Shown here: one piece after another, positions 5,013-6,924 of the stretch
Layout: the number at the start of each line of letters is the position of its first letter
Numbering within the stretch: the stretch's first letter is position 1
DNA from: Chloroflexota bacterium
GTDB lineage: Bacteria > Chloroflexota > Anaerolineae > Promineifilales > Promineifilaceae
Direction of reading: 5' to 3'
DNA: 6,924 nt
Assembly: GCA_008501785.1 (NCBI GenBank)
Contig: QQUD01000538.1
Location: 1-6,924, forward strand
Made by a program: the position numbers and the translations under genes
The notes under the pieces: model-generated
What the model was told of the DNA's origin: nothing
The model's database searches: none
Seen by the model: only the letters and a program-made list of their open reading frames with translations

Positions 5013-6924
5013 TCATTTTCTCCGAGCCATTTTGGCCATGAGTTTGTCTAATTTTTTCTGATCAAGCTGTGCCATGGGGAAATCGGAGGGCGTTGCGCCG
5101 CTCGTTTCTGGTTCCTGGCAATGCGTGATGATGTCACGCAGGGCATTGATAAAGTTGTTGGCGAGCCTTTTAATTGTGGCGGGTTGGTGCATGTCTGGGC
5201 TGTAAATCCAGGTGATGTGCAGTTGGCCTTGATGAATGCCGCCGCTCACATCTAGCAGATATTGACGAGTGCCGTCTAGGCTGCGATCTGATCCGCGAGA
5301 CTCGGGTGCGATGGTGAGGGTGTCGCTGGCGGCGGGGGCTTGTTGGAATTGGCCTAAATAGTTGAAACTGATCTCGGCCTGGGGGATGTTGGCGAGCTGG
5401 GTTTTAACGGCCGTTTCTGGTCCCAAATAGCGCAAAATGCCATACCCAATGCCGTGATCGGGAATACGTCGCAGCTGCTCTTTGATCTGTTTTAATTCAG
5501 AGCCAGGGTTGTTGCTGCCACTGAGGGTGAGGGCGATGGGATAAACGGTTGTGAACCAGCCCACCGTGCGTGACAAATCAACATCTTCGAATAACTGAGA
5601 ACGGCCGTGTCCTTCCATGTCTACCAGCAGCGTGGGCGAATGGGTCCAGGTGTGCATCGTGCGGGCCAGTGCGGTGAGCAGCACGTCGTTGATTTCGGTG
5701 CGATAGGTGGCTGGCACGTCGCGCAGCAGTGCTTCGGTTTCTGTCGCATTGAGCGAGACGACGATTTCTTGGCTGGTGGCTTCGCTGGGCATGTGGGTGG
5801 TGGTGAAGTCGCGGGGTAACGGCCGTATCGCAGCCTTTGCCATTTGCTGCCAGACGGAAAGGTCGGCTATCGCTTCCGGTGACGCAGCATAACGCAGCAA
5901 CCGCTCTGCCCACTGCTGATAAGATGTGGTTTTAGGGGGCAGGGAGACAGCCATTTGATTTTGCAGTTGTGCATAGGCAGTTTGTAAATCTTCTAACAAA
6001 ATACGCCAGGAAACGCCGTCGATGGCGAGGTGATGAACTGCAATTAACAGCCGGTCCGGCTGCGTGTCGCCACAGTCAAAGGTGACAATGCGCAACAGTG
6101 GTCCTGTTTTCAGGTCGAGGGTTGTTTGTTGGATGGCGGCGTGGTGGGAAACGGCCGTTTTCTGTGCATCTGCATCAAGGTTAGATAAATCGATGCGGGT
6201 GACCGGAATTATTTCAGAAAGACCGGCGTTGTATTGCTGCCAGACGCCGCCTGTATTGTTGAAACGCAGTCGCAGAGCATCGTGGTGTTGGATGAGATGG
6301 GAAACGGCCGTTTCCAACAGCTCCGGCTGTAAAGGTTGGGCCAATGCAAACAGCATCGCTTGATTCCAATGGTGCTGCTGTGGAAAATCTTGCTCAAAGA
6401 ACCAATGTTGAATCGGTGTTAACGGCAGCGGTCCGGTGACGACCCCTTGCTCTGCCTGGATGCGGGGGGCGTCGGTGGCTGCGGCCGCGAGTTGGCCGAT
6501 GGTTGATCCTTCAAAAAATTGGCGGGGTGTCAGGTGCAGCCCTTTTTCGTTGGCACGGGCAATCACCTGGATGGAGAGAATCGAATCGCCACCCAACTCG
6601 AAGAAGTCGTCGTGAATGCCGACTTCTTCTAAGCCCAACACAGATTGCCAGATGTCGGCGAGATGCTGTTCCTTTTCGGTTTGAGGCGCAATGAAGGTGG
6701 CGGCCAGCTCGGGACGGCTGTGGTCGGGTGCTGGCAGTGCAGTGCGGTTAATTTTGCTATTGGGCATCAGCGGCATCTGCTCCAGTGTGACAAAGGCGGC
6801 GGGAATCATGTAAGCAGGCAATGTTTTGGCCAAAAAGTCGCGCAGTTCGGTGACGGTGGGCGCGGGTGTGGTGGTGGGGACGATGTAGGCAACGAGGCGG
6901 ATGTTGTCGGGGGTGTCGGTGCGA
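5013..6924 (-). CDS. NRPS subunit, A(C-terminal part)-PCP-E, 5' partial
   Basis: This is the C-terminal end of a nonribosomal peptide synthetase, a cytoplasmic enzyme that activates an amino acid, holds it as a thioester and epimerizes it. The frame is open from the right window edge to a TGA at 5013-5015, showing 636 residues; the true start lies outside. The Met at 6833 is only an internal in-frame Met, used here for numbering. In order: the A-domain tail with motif A10 (NSKINR, about residues 25-30), a PCP with LGGDSI (Ser84), and an E domain (about residues 134-574) with HHLAIDGVSW, EGHGR, TVGWF and NYLGQF. It ends in a short basic tail (MARRK). A GGDS carrier followed by an E domain is the family norm. 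The next gene starts one base downstream and begins with a condensation domain, so this is most likely the preceding subunit of the same line. The substrate cannot be read because the A-domain pocket is outside the window. Confidence 0.96.
   Translation of the reverse strand, partial: RTDTPDNIRLVAYIVPTTTPAPTVTELRDFLAKTLPAYMIPAAFVTLEQMPLMPNSKINRTALPAPDHSRPELAATFIAPQTEKEQHLADIWQSVLGLEEVGIHDDFFELGGDSILSIQVIARANEKGLHLTPRQFFEGSTIGQLAAAATDAPRIQAEQGVVTGPLPLTPIQHWFFEQDFPQQHHWNQAMLFALAQPLQPELLETAVSHLIQHHDALRLRFNNTGGVWQQYNAGLSEIIPVTRIDLSNLDADAQKTAVSHHAAIQQTTLDLKTGPLLRIVTFDCGDTQPDRLLIAVHHLAIDGVSWRILLEDLQTAYAQLQNQMAVSLPPKTTSYQQWAERLLRYAASPEAIADLSVWQQMAKAAIRPLPRDFTTTHMPSEATSQEIVVSLNATETEALLRDVPATYRTEINDVLLTALARTMHTWTHSPTLLVDMEGHGRSQLFEDVDLSRTVGWFTTVYPIALTLSGSNNPGSELKQIKEQLRRIPDHGIGYGILRYLGPETAVKTQLANIPQAEISFNYLGQFQQAPAASDTLTIAPESRGSDRSLDGTRQYLLDVSGGIHQGQLHITWIYSPDMHQPATIKRLANNFINALRDIITHCQEPETSGATPSDFPMAQLDQKKLDKLMAKMARRK
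5019..5023 (-). promoter_or_regulatory. Ribosome binding site of the downstream NRPS gene
   Basis: GGAGA on the minus strand lies eight bases before the ATG at 5009-5011. It is contained in the final Arg-Arg codons (CGG AGA) of the upstream gene, whose stop is one base before the ATG. This arrangement supports the chosen start and suggests translational coupling of the two subunits. Confidence 0.75.
5112..6434 (-). other. Epimerization (E) domain
   Basis: Condensation-fold domain that converts the carrier-bound L-residue to a D/L mixture. Diagnostic E motifs are visible in order: LTPIQHWFFEQ at the N-terminus, HHLAIDGVSW (His267, His268, Asp272), MEGHGR with the catalytic-type Glu407, TVGWFTTVYPI, GIGYGILRYL and FNYLGQF. 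In this family the second His of HHxxxDG and the Glu of EGHGR are the catalytic residues, and both are present. The domain appears complete and active. Confidence 0.95.
6480..6692 (-). other. PCP (thiolation) domain of the upstream gene
   Basis: A carrier domain of usual size with DDFFELGGDSI. The serine (codon 6582-6584) is the expected phosphopantetheine attachment site. The LGGDS form, rather than LGGHS, is typical of carriers that precede an epimerization domain, which agrees with the next domain. Confidence 0.93.
6723..6924 (-). other. A-domain C-terminal subdomain (upstream gene, partial)
   Basis: This is the last part of an adenylation domain: LVAYIV, then the A9-like LPAYMIPAAF and A10 as NSKINR. 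The A10 lysine is the conserved residue that contacts the substrate and the adenylate during amino acid activation. A10 is usually NGK(I/V)(D/N)R; Ser replaces Gly here, a mild variation. The specificity pocket is outside the window. Confidence 0.9.

Larger units (their letters stand above)
224..6311. repeat. Dispersed iterated palindrome ACGGCCGT, 15 copies
   Basis: Exact ACGGCCGT starts at 224, 270, 1387, 1511, 1767, 2211, 2687, 3612, 3788, 4703, 5407, 5601, 5819, 6151 and 6304. Nine of these extend to the 10-bp palindrome AACGGCCGTT (270, 1387, 1767, 2211, 2687, 3788, 5407, 6151, 6304). All copies lie inside the two NRPS genes. Near-matches include TCGGCCGT at 415 and ACGGCCAG near 3837. 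About 0.1 copies of a given 8-mer are expected in a window of this length at equal base frequencies. No function is known to me. Confidence 0.95.

Noticed and set aside
5014..5016. Alternative ATG start overlapping the upstream stop
   Set aside because: It is out of frame with the C domain and meets a stop after two codons.
6481..6488. GCGGCCGC as another member of the palindrome family
   Set aside because: It shares only the CGGCCG core; the flanking bases differ from ACGGCCGT and it occurs once.

Overview
The whole window is coding sequence for a modular nonribosomal peptide synthetase (NRPS), all on the minus strand. Two large genes sit head to tail and both run off the window. The upstream gene (5013-6924, 5' end missing) shows the end of an adenylation (A) domain, a peptidyl carrier protein (PCP) and a terminal epimerization (E) domain. 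The downstream gene (1-5011, 3' end missing) starts one base after the upstream stop codon. It encodes C-A-PCP-C-A, with the last A domain cut by the window edge. I translated the downstream frame codon by codon from 5011 to position 2: it is open for 1670 codons with no stop or frameshift. There is no intergenic space beyond base 5012, and I see no promoter, terminator or RNA gene.

The domain order is internally consistent. The upstream protein ends in PCP-E, which would leave a D-configured residue on the carrier. The downstream protein opens with a condensation domain whose motifs look like the DCL class, which accepts a D-residue donor. It then has an A-PCP module without an E domain, followed by a C domain of LCL type, which accepts an L-residue donor. 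The two proteins therefore look like consecutive subunits of one assembly line making an unidentified peptide. The only A domain with a readable substrate pocket is the first one of the downstream gene, and its code does not match one I know.

The unusual content lies in the DNA layered over these genes. First, the palindrome ACGGCCGT occurs 15 times in 6.9 kb (about 0.1 expected by chance). It is read in all three codon phases, giving T-A-V, N/D/H-G-R or R-P. This resembles in style the cyanobacterial HIP1 element, but with a different sequence; I saw no HIP1 core (GCGATCGC). Second, the first A domain of the downstream gene carries two in-frame low-complexity insertions, between motifs A2 and A3 and between A6 and A7. 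Both are built largely from tandem 7-bp units of several unrelated sequences. A 21-bp copy of the edge of the first insertion reappears at the left window border in the next A domain, so that module probably carries one too.

Organism: a bacterium of moderate GC (mid-50s percent by eye) with large NRPS loci. Heptamer tandem repeats and iterated palindromes recall filamentous Cyanobacteria, but the absence of HIP1 argues against a typical one. A Chloroflexota-like bacterium is possible. This placement is a guess.
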